From: Anthracocystis setariae
Taxonomy: Eukaryota; Basidiomycota; Ustilaginomycetes; Ustilaginales; Ustilaginaceae
Direction: 5' to 3'
Assembly: GCA_928724745.1 (NCBI GenBank)
Contig: CAKMXJ010000015.1
Span: forward strand, 372,001 to 436,000
Length of the DNA: 64,000 nucleotides
The notes below the pieces were generated by a model. That model made no database searches. It saw only the letters and a list, made by a program, of their open reading frames with translations, and was not told where the DNA came from. The first letter of the stretch is position 1; each line of letters opens with the position of its first letter. The translations under genes were made by a program, and so were the position numbers. Shown one piece after another: positions 32,272-42,944 of this stretch.

Positions 32272-34262
32272 ATGTCGTCCCAAGCTGTGTAAGTGTTCGA
32301 CACTTTCGATCCACGATATCACGAGACGATGGCCATCGCTGACATTCGGATCGACATGATCATCTTTGCTCCTGTTCCGCCTTTACTTGTAATGACAGTG
32401 CTGATATCGGCCTTATCGGCCTTGCCGTCATGGGTCAGAACTTGATCCTTAACATGAACGGTACGTTTCCCACCTAGACAGCGCTTTGGCTCCTCTCTGC
32501 GAGTTCCAGCTGCAGTCTCTTCGAATATGTTTGTTGGAGTCGCAGTAATGCTAAACTAGACGACTTTCTCTTTCCAACTTCTCATCTCGCACCAACAGAC
32601 AAGGGCTTCACTGTTTGCGCCTACAACCGTACCACCAGCAAGGTGGATGACTTCCTCAACAACGAGGCTAAGGGTGAGTTCAATCGAACTTGTGCTTCCC
32701 AGTGCCTTCTGTGGGCTGCGCTCCCTAAAACTCTGGCTTCTCGAAAACAAGAATCCAGACGTTGCCAGAGCGAGCGACTCGGACTGCGCAAAGCCAAGAC
32801 TCGCACAGATCTGCATGGCTTGATTGCTGACACTCCCTCCTCTCGCTTGCTTTTGATCCCGAATTAATCCAACTGAATGCTACGACGATGCTCGCCTCGA
32901 TTTACTTTCCATTCTTCGCTCGTTTGCAATCGCACAGGCACCAACGTTGTTGGCGCCAAGTCCATCGAGGAGTTTGTTGCCAAGCTCAAGCGCCCCCGCA
33001 AGATGATCCTCCTCGTCAAGGCTGGTCCCGCTGTCGATGCTTTCATCGAGCAGCTTGTCCCTCACCTCGAGGAGGGTGACATCATCATCGACGGCGGTAA
33101 CTCGCACTACCCCGACTCGATCCGTCGCTGCAAGGAGCTTGAGGCCAAGGGCATCCTTTTCGTCGGTTCCGGTGTTTCGGGTGGTGAGGAGGGTGCCCGT
33201 CACGGTCCCTCGCTCATGCCCGGTGGTTCCGACGCCGCCTGGCCCCACATCAAGGAGATCTTCCAGAAGACTGCCGCCCAGTCCGACGGCGAGCCCTGCT
33301 GTGACTGGGTCGGCCAGACCGGTGCCGGCCACTACGTCAAGATGGTCCACAACGGTATCGAGTACGGTGACATGCAGCTCATCTGCGAGGCTTACGACAT
33401 CCTCAAGCACGGTCTCGGCCTCAAGGAGTCCGAGATTGGCGACATCTTCACCAAGTGGAACACTGGTGTCCTCGACTCGTTCCTGATCGAGATCACCCGC
33501 GACATTCTCAAGTACAACGACGAGGACGGCACTCCCCTCCTTACCAAGATCATGGACTCGGCCGGACAGAAGGGTACCGGAAAGTGGACTGCCATCAACG
33601 CGCTTGACCTCGGTCAGCCCGTCACCCTTATCGGCGAGGCCGTCTTTGCCCGATGCCTCTCGTCGCTCAAGGGCGAGCGTACGCGTGCCTCCAAGATCCT
33701 TGGTGGTCCCCAGATCAAGCCCTTCGAGGGCAACAAGGAGCAGTTCATTGCTGACCTCGAGCAGGCTCTTTACGCCTCCAAGATTGTGTCGTACGCTCAG
33801 GGTTTCATGCTCATGCGCGAGGCCGCCAAGGAGTACAACTGGAAGCTCAACAACCCCTCGATCGCTCTCATGTGGCGTGGTGGTTGCATCATCCGCTCCG
33901 TCTTCCTCAAGGACATCACTGCCGCGTTCCGCAAGAACCCCGAGCTGGAGAACTTGCTCTTTGACGACTTCTTCAACAAGGCCATCCACAATGCTCAGGA
34001 GGGCTGGCGTCGTGTGGTGGCCCAGGCCATCCTTTGGGGAATCCCCACGCCTGCGTTCTCGACCGCCCTGGCGTTCTTTGACGGATACCGCCGCGAGCAG
34101 CTGCCTGCTAACCTTCTGCAGGCGCAGCGTGACTACTTTGGTGCGCACACGTTCCGCGTTCTGCCGCAGTACGCCAGCGCCAAGCTTCCCGAGGGCCAGG
34201 ATATCCACATCAACTGGACCGGCCGTGGCGGTAATGTGTCTGCCTCCACCTACCAGGCATAA
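32272..34262 (+). CDS. GND1: 6-phosphogluconate dehydrogenase, decarboxylating (four exons)
   Basis: Spliced model: 32272-32288, 32399-32460, 32599-32673, 32938-34262; introns of 110, 138 and 264 nt have GTAAGT, GTACGT and GTGAGT donors and CAG acceptors; product 492 residues. The enzyme converts 6-phosphogluconate and NADP+ to ribulose-5-phosphate, CO2 and NADPH in the oxidative pentose phosphate pathway. The first three short exons build the NADP-binding [13 protein letters not shown] fold. Exon 4 has [13 protein letters not shown], the family signature [21 protein letters not shown], and [15 protein letters not shown] with the catalytic lysine. The concentration of introns at the 5' end is typical of basidiomycete housekeeping genes. 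It is convergent with HAT1. Confidence 0.98.
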
Positions 34263-34489
34263 GCGAGCTGCGACGACTAGGTTCTCGCCTCCGGGAGGGG
34301 GAGCGGTGGAATGCAAAGCTTGAGTCGATGCTGCGTTGTTGAAACTCCCGCCTCTTTGAAAAGTTTTTTTTTCTTTTCGATTCGTTGTGAGCGAGGTTTT
34401 GTCGCGATTGTAACAACACTTTACCCCCTCCAAATTCGCTGTCTCTTTCGAAATTATGACCCAAGTAAGCCTCTACAGTGTTGAGCGGC

Positions 34490-34545
<56 letters not shown>

Positions 34546-34817
34546 GGGGGGTGTGGGATTTGAGTTTTAGGCCGATGGACGTGGAGTTGAGGTTGTTGAT
34601 TCGCGCGGGGCTGCTTGAAATTGCGCGCCAGGGGGGACTATCGCCACGCCAACTTTTGGTGTGCCAAGAGTTTTCTGACAACCTGGACACTGCACAATGC
34701 TCGATGATATGAACTGGGGGATAAGTGGGGAATTGTTCATTGGTAGAGATTTGCAGAGCTAGAATGCAGGGCGGGCGATTGAATGATGATGATAGCTTTG
34801 TGGAGTGAGTGGATGAT
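34263..34817. other. Convergent intergenic region, 6PGD / HAT1
   Basis: Contains both 3' UTRs, a T-rich stretch at 34363-34378 and a long GT microsatellite; no gene. Confidence 0.55.
34493..34544. repeat. (GT)26 dinucleotide microsatellite
   Basis: Uninterrupted GT run of 52 nt followed by a G-rich stretch. It would be a polymorphic marker and lies between two convergent gene ends. Confidence 0.95.
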
Positions 34818-36161
34818 TTAAGCGAAGCGAGCAACTTTTCGAGGTGGACCGTTGCCATTGTTATAGTGTCGGTCATCCTCCTCTTCCTCTTCCTCGTCTT
34901 CTTCGCCCTGATACCCCGCCGCCGACGGACCTGCTTCAAGGATAGGATCAACATCAACGCCAACCATATCGCCATACTCTTCGATGACGCCTTCGAAAGT
35001 TTGTTGCAGCTTGGTACGCTGTTGCGACTTGTCGAGTTGGATAAGGATATCTTTGTTCTGACGATAGATTCTGGCCTTGACTTGAAGTCGATACTGTTTC
35101 ATCTGTTCTTGATCATTAATGTCGAGGTGGATGAGTTGGACCATCTCGAGCACTCTGGCCCATTGACGCGGTGCAAGTTTGTGCTCAAGTCGTTGCTGCT
35201 CGTTCCAATTTGAGTCGATGGGTGCATGCAATTTGGCTTGCGCCTTGGCAGTCTCAACAAACCCACCGGGAGCCAGCAGACGCCGAAGATCGTTACCATC
35301 GCGTAGCCGGTCAAAGTCTTCGGATGGATCCTCGACGGTAAGCTCGGACACGGAGGATCGCTGTCGAATCTGATCGTAGACGGTGGTGTAAAGTGCTCCG
35401 CCATGACCTTGCTTCTGGTATGGCGGAAGGATGACAAACTGCGAGAGTCGGATGCGAGACGAGTCAGGCCAGCACCAGAATTTATACAAGCTGGTGTAGC
35501 CCATAAAGTGGTACGTCGAGTGTTGGGAGTGCTTGACTTTCTCGTACAGCGTAAAGAACTCCCAGTTGGTCTCTTGTTCTTGGATGTAGCTGGCACCCTC
35601 GATGAAGAGGAGAGCAAAGAGCTGCATGCGTCGGTGGTATTGGCGGAACCCTGGAGTTTCCCAAGTGGATCGGTACACCTCAAATACCCTTGCATCTGGA
35701 TCATGCTCGGACAGCGTTGATGCAGCTAGCGAAGCAGCGTTGCTAGATTTGCGCTTGCCCTTGTTGACCTTGCGACGCGTGTAGGTATGTACCTTTTCGC
35801 CCAAAGGCTGGAAGGTGGAACTGTGCTCGAGCGCCTGCTGAAAGTCGTGGTTTGCTGATGCGGATGTGGTGGCGGAGATGTAGTCATCGGGAAGGAACTG
35901 CTTGAGCTTTGCCTCAACATCGTCGAGCTTGGCTGTGGTGGCGTCGTTCTTGGCACGATACTTGATCTCTAGGAACGGAACCAGGCTGCCGGAAGCGACG
36001 TCGAGATTGATGGTGAGACCCTGGTAGCCGTAGATGGACTCGGCTTCGCCATAGATGGGGTAGGTGAAGGAAGGATGGAAGGGGGAATCGGCGCCGTTGG
36101 GCGAGCCTACGAGGCGTATCGCCATGGCAGTGGTGCTATTGGATGCCCAAGATTCAGTCAT
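34818..36161 (-). CDS. HAT1: Histone acetyltransferase type B catalytic subunit HAT1
   Basis: 447 residues from ATG 36161 (MTESWASN); the frame stays open upstream but the earlier residues look like 5' UTR. HAT1 acetylates newly made histone H4 on lysines 5 and 12, normally with a WD partner of the RbAp46/Hat2 type. The N-terminal domain has FHPSFTYPIYGEAESIYGYQGL, typical of HAT1. The acetyl-CoA loop is QKQGHG at residues 249-254, after the SQFVILPPY strand. The hallmark VEDPSEDFD block carries the likely catalytic glutamate (E277). The C-terminus is very acidic and ends in PPRKVARFA, which may aid nuclear import. The divergent partner is IMP dehydrogenase, separated by a MITE-like insertion. 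Confidence 0.96.
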   Translation of the reverse strand: MTESWASNSTTAMAIRLVGSPNGADSPFHPSFTYPIYGEAESIYGYQGLTINLDVASGSLVPFLEIKYRAKNDATTAKLDDVEAKLKQFLPDDYISATTSASANHDFQQALEHSSTFQPLGEKVHTYTRRKVNKGKRKSSNAASLAASTLSEHDPDARVFEVYRSTWETPGFRQYHRRMQLFALLFIEGASYIQEQETNWEFFTLYEKVKHSQHSTYHFMGYTSLYKFWCWPDSSRIRLSQFVILPPYQKQGHGGALYTTVYDQIRQRSSVSELTVEDPSEDFDRLRDGNDLRRLLAPGGFVETAKAQAKLHAPIDSNWNEQQRLEHKLAPRQWARVLEMVQLIHLDINDQEQMKQYRLQVKARIYRQNKDILIQLDKSQQRTKLQQTFEGVIEEYGDMVGVDVDPILEAGPSAAGYQGEEDEEEEEEDDRHYNNGNGPPRKVARFA

Positions 36162-37435
36162 TCTGTAGCAAGAATGGGTGGGAATTGAGATCGAATCGCT
36201 GTTTCCTTTCCTTGTTGCTCGCCGATGCGTGATTTGCAAGCTTATGTCCAAGAGGTGCAAGACTGTTGATGAGCTGAGGAGAGTCGTGTGCTGAGAGTGA
36301 TAGAGAGGAGAGTGATGGTGAAAGGCGAATGCGCAAAAAAGTGTTTCTTTCAAACAACGCTTTCTTCCTCCACGCGCCCCAAAAGTGGCATTTTCACGAA
36401 ATTGGTGGGACGCGTTGAGCACTGCTAAAGTACTCAATTTCAACTAGATGTAGATATCTACGATCTCACATTATCAAAGAAAAATTCAATCGCTCAACGG
36501 AGATAGCGAGCGTGGCAAATGCAGTTGAACTCGGACGGAGTTGCGTGACAGTGGACAGGCGCGTCTCTGAACTTTTTTCTCTTCATTATTTTTTTATTAC
36601 ACCTTTTTTCAATCAAGTTCGGAATTCGGACTGTCAACTTCGATAACAAGTTCGGTAACTACACTGCTTTTCGATACACTTGTTCGGTAGCATGTATGCT
36701 TTTCGGTACAGTTGTTCGGTATTGTGTATGCTTTTCGATAAGATACACATCAAGTTCGGTAATGCTTGCTTACAAGTTCGGTACAACAAGCATGTTCGGT
36801 AACCAAGTAGTTCCTTGATCACTGTCTTTAGCGTTGTTACTGTACTTGAGATGATGGTTTCGCAATCAAATGATGATGACAAGACAGTTACGATTACGTG
36901 TGACCATTGCAATGTGGAGCTATGATACAGTACAAGAGCGTGGTATGGTGGTAGTGGTTAGCAGCGATGGCAAGGAGGATGTCAAGAAGCTACTTGTAAG
37001 GACAACTCTCAGCGCACTGCTCACTCAGACACCGTTCGGATACCAAATTCGATCCTCGGCTTTGTCGATTTTGTCTCGCACGCTACACCGAAACACTTGG
37101 ACAATACCGAACAAGCAGTTCGAACAAGCTCGCTTATTCCGAATTCCGTTCGCCGGCATACCGAAATTGAATCAAAAAAGGTGTAATATGCGGAAGTTGG
37201 CGCAAAGATGAGGCAACAGCGCTCAAACCTAGAATTTTTTTTTTCTTTTTCCTTTTCTTTTCTTTTCTTTTTCTTTTTTGGTCGAAGGAAGGAGGACAAA
37301 AGAGTTGAACGATAGAGCCTCTCCTTCCCTCTTACCTTGTTCTTCGCCAAAGAGCCACCCAATCCAACTATACCCTTTCCTCTTCATCATCTCCCTCTTG
37401 CATTCACCTATCCTACCTCTGGATCTACGATCGAC
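36162..37435. other. Divergent intergenic region, HAT1 / IMPDH, containing a MITE
   Basis: 1.27 kb; almost half is the MITE-like element at 36597-37186. The remaining right part (37205-37435) has T-rich (37227-37279) and CT-rich leader sequence in front of the IMPDH start. Confidence 0.55.
36597..37186. mobile_element. MITE-like element with 26-bp imperfect terminal inverted repeats and TA duplication
   Basis: Ends are TTACACCTTTTTT at 36597 and its exact complement at 37174-37186. Extending inward, 23 of 26 positions pair. Both ends are flanked by the dinucleotide TA (36595-36596 and 37187-37188), the target duplication of the Tc1/mariner superfamily. The interior has seven forward TTCGGTA heptamers in the left ~200 bp and TACCGAA complements in the right part, as expected for subterminal transposase-binding repeats. 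No transposase frame is present, so it is non-autonomous. Boundaries and structure are read directly; superfamily is inference. Confidence 0.75.
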
Positions 37436-39421
37436 ATGACAGGCAGCAACGGTGTACAGCTTGCTCAGGACGACAAGTTCCTCTCGCCCGCTCAGGCGCT
37501 TGAGCACCTCAAGACCTACGCCACTGGCGATGGTCTCAGCATGAACGAGCTCATCGACTCGCGCCAGCACGGAGGTCTCACCTACAACGATTTTCTCGTT
37601 CTTCCTGGCTTCATCGACTTTGCTGCCTCTGGCGTCAGCCTCCGAACCAAGGTGACCAAGAACGTCACGCTCAACACCCCCTTCCTCTCGTCGCCCATGG
37701 ACACCGTCACCGAGACCGAGATGGCCATCGCCATGGGCCTGATGGGCGGCATGGGTGTCATCCACAACAACATGAGCCCTCAAGAGCAGGCCAGCGTTGT
37801 TCGCAAGGTCAAGAAGTACGAGAACGGTTTCATCACCGAGCCTCTTTGCCTTGACCCCAACGCCACCGTCGGTGACGTTCTCGAGATCAAGGAGCGCCTT
37901 GGTTTCGGTGGTATCCCTATCACTGGTAAGTTGTCGCCCCTCGCCTCAACAACCACATGGTCCTCAGCAGCTTTCCCTCGAGCCCCTTTTCCCTCTCGAC
38001 ATCCGATTTGCCTCCCTGCCCTCCCTCCAAAAGATGAAACAACCAAATTGCATTTAACCTTCGTTCTTCCTAGCCTCTCCCTTAGACTTGGGAGTGTGTG
38101 TGCGGATTGCTTTTATAGCTCTGATCTCTCTTGGCTCGATCTCGGCTCGTCTCGTCTCGTCTCGTCTCGTCTCGGCCTATTTCTCCCCAAATAGCATCCT
38201 TGCTGACCCTCCGCTTTGTCTTGCTTTTGACGTCTTTCGATCGACATAGACACCGGTGCCATGCATGGCAAGCTACTCGGTATCGTCACCGCACGTGACG
38301 TTCAGTTCCGCGACGCTTCGCTTCCTCTCTCCGATGTCATGACCAAGGACCTCGTCACCGCCAAGCAGGGCGTCACTCTCGAGCAGGCCAACTCCATCCT
38401 TCGCGACTCCAAGAAGGGCAAGCTCCCCATCATTGATGCCGAGGGCCGTCTCGTTTCGCTTCTTGCGCGCTCCGACTTGCTCAAGAACCAGAACTTCCCT
38501 CTCGCTTCCAAACGCCCCGACAGCAAGCAGCTCTATTGTGCCGCTGCCATCGGTACGCGCCCCTCGGACCGTGAGCGTCTCGCTCTGCTCGTCGAGGCTG
38601 GTCTCGATGTTGTCATCCTCGATTCGTCTCAGGGTAACTCGGTCTACCAAATCGAGATGATCCAGTGGATCAAGAAGACCTTCCCGCACATTGATGTTGT
38701 TGCCGGCAACGTCGTTACGCGCGAGCAGGCTGCTAGCCTTATCGCCGCCGGTGCCGATGCTCTGCGTGTTGGTATGGGCTCTGGCTCCATCTGCATCACT
38801 CAGGAGGTTATGGCTGTGGGCCGTCCCCAAGGTACCGCCGTCCACGCCGTCGCTGAGTTCGCCTCCAAGTTTGGTGTACCCGTCATCGCCGACGGTGGTA
38901 TCGGCAACGTCGGTCACATTGCCAAGGCGCTCGCTCTGGGTGCCAGCGCCGTCATGATGGGCGGTCTGCTTGCTGGTACCACCGAGTCTCCTGGTGATTA
39001 CTTCTACCGCGACGGCAAGCGTCTCAAGGGCTACCGTGGTATGGGCTCGATCGAGGCTATGGAGCACCAGAAGAAGGGCAAGATCGCTGGCGCTACGGGC
39101 AAGGGTGCTGCCAAGGCCGACAAGGTGGCTGCCGACGAGAACGCCGCCACTCAGCGTTACTTTTCCGAGAGCGATGCAGTCAAGGTGGCCCAGGGTGTCG
39201 CTGGTGCCGTACAGGACAAGGGCTCGGTCAAGAAGTTCATCCCTTACCTCTACACTGGTCTGCAGCACTCGCTACAGGATATGGGTGTTCACCACCTTTA
39301 CCAGCTGCGCTCGGCTGTCGCCGCAGGTCAGGTGCGCTTCGAGCTGCGAACCGCTTCCGCTCAGGTCGAGGGTGGCGTTCACGGCTTGCACAGCTACGAG
39401 AAGCGTCTCTTCTCGTCTTGA
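37436..39421 (+). CDS. Inosine-5'-monophosphate dehydrogenase (two exons)
   Basis: Exons 37436-37925 and 38250-39421, joined by a 324-nt GTAAGT...ATAG intron that falls inside the CBS region; product 553 residues. IMPDH oxidises IMP to XMP with NAD+, the committed step of guanine nucleotide synthesis and the target of mycophenolic acid. Visible parts: [14 protein letters not shown] and SSPMDTVTE of the barrel, a Bateman/CBS insert around residues 125-245, the catalytic loop [13 protein letters not shown] with C345, [30 protein letters not shown] for phosphate and potassium binding, and the flap with [10 protein letters not shown]. The intron contains a TCTCG pentamer tract (about 38136-38175). 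Length is slightly above yeast Imd proteins because of an Ala/Lys-rich stretch in the flap. Confidence 0.98.
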
Positions 39422-39802
39422 GCATTTGGTGCACAACTGTCAAGTCGTGCCGAGAATGTGAGTTTATCTCTAGAAGATCATGTTCTCGTTGCTAAGAAAC
39501 CAAAATCGTTTTGATTTGCGATTCTCTTTGTACTTTAGTCTGCCGCTTTGATGTCAAGCAAGTGGTTTACCGATAGATGTGGTAGTGGCGACTGCGAGTT
39601 TTTGACCGAGAGAGAACCACCACTACTACTACTTATGATGAAGTGCTGTTGTGGCACAGGCGAGACTCGGCCGTGTCAAATTGATTAATATATTATTGAG
39701 GAAAATGAAGAACTCCACACGCACTTCTTTTTGTGACTTTTGCGCTGGAAATTTTTGCTGAAAAGTAATCAGAAGGGTTCACGATTTCTTCCATATTTGA
39801 GA

Positions 39803-39833
<31 letters not shown>

Positions 39834-39922
39834 GTGGGCGCTCCACCATCGCGAAACCGCCATCTCGAGCGCTTCCTGCACCCTCCCACATCCACTTGGT
39901 CGAGCCGGCACAACACGATATT
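39422..39922. other. Intergenic, IMPDH 3' side and RRP7 promoter
   Basis: Contains the IMPDH 3' UTR and a 29-nt T run at 39805-39833, about 90 bp before the RRP7 start. Long poly(dA:dT) tracts commonly exclude nucleosomes at promoters; that role here is inference. Confidence 0.55.
39805..39833 (+). repeat. Poly-T tract (T29)
   Basis: Twenty-nine consecutive T residues immediately upstream of the RRP7 leader. Confidence 0.95.
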
Positions 39923-41152
39923 ATGGGAAACAAGGTGAAATCAGCCTCCAACGGCGAGGCTTCTCACAAGAAAGCCACCAACGATTCATCCATCCTGCTT
40001 TCCAATGGCTTTCTTGCTGTGCCCGTCTCTATCCCGCACGCAAAGCTCGGCAAGAAAGTAACCGACGTCAAACATTGGATCTACGTCCGAAAGCATAGTA
40101 CCACGGGTGCCTCGAATGTAGCGTCGACTTCCAAGCTCGGCGACGAGATGCCTGCGGAGAGGACCATGTTCGTGGCGAATTTGCCGACGGATACCACCGA
40201 GTCGCATCTCAGAGAGATCTTCAGCAAGGCGGGGAATCTGTCCGTGGTCAAGTTCAGGAGAGCTGCCACTGTGAAAGAGGAAGAAGAGGATGAGAGGGAA
40301 GAGATGGGTCAAGGTGAAGATCAAGACGATAACGACGACGAGGACGATGACCAAGATGCGCAAGAGGAGCATCATCAATTGGCACAGAGTGGCAAGAAGA
40401 AGAACAAGAAAGGGGCACAGACGAGCAAGAGCAGAGTGCCCAAAGTGATTGCGCTACCGAGCTTGGATCCAAGAGAAGATATGGGCTCGCAAGCCTTTCT
40501 CTCCACGTCATCCTCGGCGCACATTGTCTTCCTCGACGAGCAAGGCTTCACACGAGCCATGGACCTCCTGAAAACAGGCATCAAATGGATCGACCCCTTC
40601 CGCTCCCTCCGTCGCCAAGCGCAGCAAACTCAATTCGACCCCACCTCCAACACCAACAAGAACCGCGCCACCACCTCGGCCTCCTTCCTCCTCTCCTCTG
40701 GCGCTGGCATCCCCCCTACAGGTCTGGACCACCTCCTGAACCGCTACACGCTCTCCCGACCGTCGCTGTCGGACATTCAAGCGTGGGCCAATTCGCGCAT
40801 TGCACTGTACCAGTACCGCAAAGCGCACCCACTGCCTCGCAAGATCGGCGTGCGCGGGGTCACCGTCGGCGCCTCGGGCGAATTGCTCGACGAGGACGGG
40901 TTTATCATCGTCCAGCGTTCCGGCAAGTACGGTCGTGCAGGCGCAGCCGCCACCGCGGGTGGAAGCGTCGCCATCGCCAAACACGGTTTCGAAGAGAATA
41001 CAAAGAAAAAGAGCCAGGGCTTGCAAGACTTTTACAGGTTCCAGTTTAGGGAGAGGAAGAGAGAACAGTTGGCCGATCTTAGAGCCAAGTTCGAGGCGGA
41101 TAAGAAAAAGGTCGCTAAGCTCAAGGAGGGACGTCGTTTCAAGCCGTATTAG
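39923..41152 (+). CDS. RRP7: Ribosomal RNA-processing protein 7 (RRP7) homologue
   Basis: 409 residues from ATG 39923 (MGNKVKSAS); the frame is open further upstream through the poly-T tract, but that stretch is low complexity and unlikely to be translated. Yeast Rrp7 is part of the UTP-C/CURI complexes in the 90S pre-ribosome and is needed for 18S rRNA maturation in the nucleolus. An RRM-like segment (TMFVANLPTDTTESHLREIFSKAG) occupies about residues 80-115 and is interrupted by an acidic/Lys-rich insertion (about 120-165). The C-terminal ~45 residues, beginning DFYRFQFRERKREQL and ending GRRFKPY, match the conserved RRP7 tail, which is the best diagnostic feature. No intron is needed. Confidence 0.91.
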   Translation: MGNKVKSASNGEASHKKATNDSSILLSNGFLAVPVSIPHAKLGKKVTDVKHWIYVRKHSTTGASNVASTSKLGDEMPAERTMFVANLPTDTTESHLREIFSKAGNLSVVKFRRAATVKEEEEDEREEMGQGEDQDDNDDEDDDQDAQEEHHQLAQSGKKKNKKGAQTSKSRVPKVIALPSLDPREDMGSQAFLSTSSSAHIVFLDEQGFTRAMDLLKTGIKWIDPFRSLRRQAQQTQFDPTSNTNKNRATTSASFLLSSGAGIPPTGLDHLLNRYTLSRPSLSDIQAWANSRIALYQYRKAHPLPRKIGVRGVTVGASGELLDEDGFIIVQRSGKYGRAGAAATAGGSVAIAKHGFEENTKKKSQGLQDFYRFQFRERKREQLADLRAKFEADKKKVAKLKEGRRFKPY

Positions 41153-41385
41153 TTTCACACAGCTGCCGTGGGAATGCCAATGTCATCGTCATCGTCATCG
41201 AATCGTTCACAATAGAAGCGGAGTGTGGCACAATGCACGAGAAGAAGCCGATTCGGTGGATGGAAAGGAGGGTTGCATAGATCGATAGATTGTCGCGTTG
41301 AAGGGGGGATGCTAAAAGTACAGTACAATTGAGAGTTGCGGTGTAGCGGAGTGAGTTGTATTATGGAGAGAGCGCTCGGGTGTGA

Positions 41386-42164
41386 TTAGTCTTCGTCCGG
41401 GGTTTCTCTTCGGAAGCTGTGCCATAAAGGAAACGCATCCTTGGGTCAGTAACAAACACCTACACCTTTTGGGCAGAAAAGTGATGAGGCAAACTTACTA
41501 CATGTCGATGGCACCGGAGAAAGCGGCAAAAGCCATACCACCACCGATCGCTGCTTTGGGACCTGAATTCCTCGCCAAAATCGCACCGGCCATAAACCCT
41601 GCGGCGACAGGATTCACAAGATCGTTCTTAGCCCGATACTATCCCAGCACACGATGAAATCAAGGGAAAAAGATTCGGGAAGCGTCGTTAGCATCTCTCC
41701 TACTCCAAAGGAGAAAAAAAAAAAAAAAAGGCGGTGGGTTGGGTACTTACGGCCTCGATACAGCATTCGATACCAGAATATAACGCTCCGACCTTACCGA
41801 AACCTTTACCGGATCTGTACATGGACTTGCCCGTCTGTTTGAAAAACTCCTTTGTACTCTGCATTGTCGACTGTTCCACCACGCCCTTGCCCACATCCAA
41901 CCCATTCGCTGCTAGCGTTGTCCTCCGCAAAGGATCGTCGACTGCGAACGAGGTGGACATGAGCGAGAAAAACGCACCCAACCCAAACCCAGCCGCACCG
42001 GAAAGCATACACTTGGTCGGACACGACTCCATCGTCATATTGGCAATCTTGTTCCATTTGGCAATCTTCTGGATCTCCGCTCGATCCTCCTCAGTTACCC
42101 CAGGAGGTAGAGGCTCCGTACCAGGTACGTACACTGGCGCCATCAAAGGTCGAAGATGCGCCAT
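41386..42164 (-). CDS. TIM22: Mitochondrial inner-membrane translocase subunit TIM22 (three exons)
   Basis: Spliced model: 42164-41751, 41638-41499, 41416-41386; introns of 112 and 82 nt with GTAAGT donors; product 194 residues. Tim22 forms the channel that inserts carrier proteins into the inner mitochondrial membrane. Recognisable features: [22 protein letters not shown] (first membrane span), the [18 protein letters not shown] segment, then across the first junction [19 protein letters not shown], and [22 protein letters not shown] at the last span. The third exon encodes only about ten residues and the stop. Start at ATG 42164 because the longer frame begins with GTG. The copia LTR starts only 241 bp upstream, so the retrotransposon landed in the probable promoter. 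Confidence 0.94.
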
Positions 42165-42405
42165 CGTGCCAGCGGAATCGCTCGAATCTGAGCTTGAGAT
42201 TCGAATAAAGAAGAGGACGAGAGAAGAGCCCACGGGTTCGATGCGTCAAAGAAGGTCTGTAGAAGAGATGGCGAAGGAGGATGTTCAAGAATCGAAAATC
42301 CATCAAAAAAGGGTTCACTTGTCAAAAGCTCAAACACTCCGTCCAGTGGTGCCAAGGCAATCGGAATTTCCGCCCCAGCCTCAAAAAAAAAAACCCCCCC
42401 GCCCC

Positions 42406-42637
42406 TGTGAAAAATAAATGAGAAACTAACTAGAATTTCGGTTGCTAAAGTACGTGAATCTGACCAACTTATATACAAAATTGGGGTTGCGACGTCTGTG
42501 CTGTAGCATACCGCATATTGTAGTGAAGTCGCTGGTGCATATTGCATATTGCATATCGAAAATGTGGATCGGGGAAACTATCGCGAACTAACATATTTTG
42601 TGGGTTTTATTCTTTTGACTCGAAACAATTCTTAACA
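42406..42637 (-). repeat. copia-1 3' LTR
   Basis: 232 bp, matching 58199-58430 except at three CpG-type positions. A TATATAAG box (minus strand) lies at 42468-42475. Confidence 0.95.
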
Positions 42638-42647
42638 CTCCCCCTTC
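42638..42647 (-). other. copia-1 polypurine tract
   Basis: GAAGGGGGAG on the minus strand directly abutting the 3' LTR; the expected site of plus-strand DNA priming. Confidence 0.75.
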
Positions 42648-42752
42648 GAGGCAAGAGTGTTGCGACATCGATATGATCGCTTGAAACTTGAGTGGCGGAC
42701 TTCGTAACAGGGGAAGGATTCTAAGAACAGGATTTTGGAATTGTTTTTATAC

Positions 42753-42944
42753 TTATTGTTCGTTGTCGCTGGTGTCTGAGAACGCTCTCGGATTCTCCAT
42801 GCATCGCGTGACTACGACTTCGGGGTCATGCTCGCGCTCCAAGTCTTCGTCGTCCAGAGGCTCGCAGAGATTGTATCTAGCGAGAAAATCGAAGTATTCC
42901 CCGAGCATTTCGTTATTTCCGTCGAACCAATGTACGCTGAGCTG
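42753..42944 (-). pseudogene. copia-1 accessory ORF, C-terminal fragment severed by the gypsy insertion
   Basis: About 63 codons ending at a TAA at 42753, acidic (LDDEDLEREHDPE) and with no membrane segment. With one copy of the AGCTG duplication removed, this fragment is in frame with the N-terminal part at 52583-53226, for a former protein of about 276 residues. It has no start of its own in a sensible place and is cut off from its promoter by 9.6 kb. Confidence 0.85.

Noticed and set aside
32880..34433. 517-codon minus-strand frame
   Set aside because: Antisense to exon 4 of 6-phosphogluconate dehydrogenase; a shadow frame.
38273..39268. 331-codon minus-strand frame
   Set aside because: Antisense to IMP dehydrogenase exon 2; no independent support.
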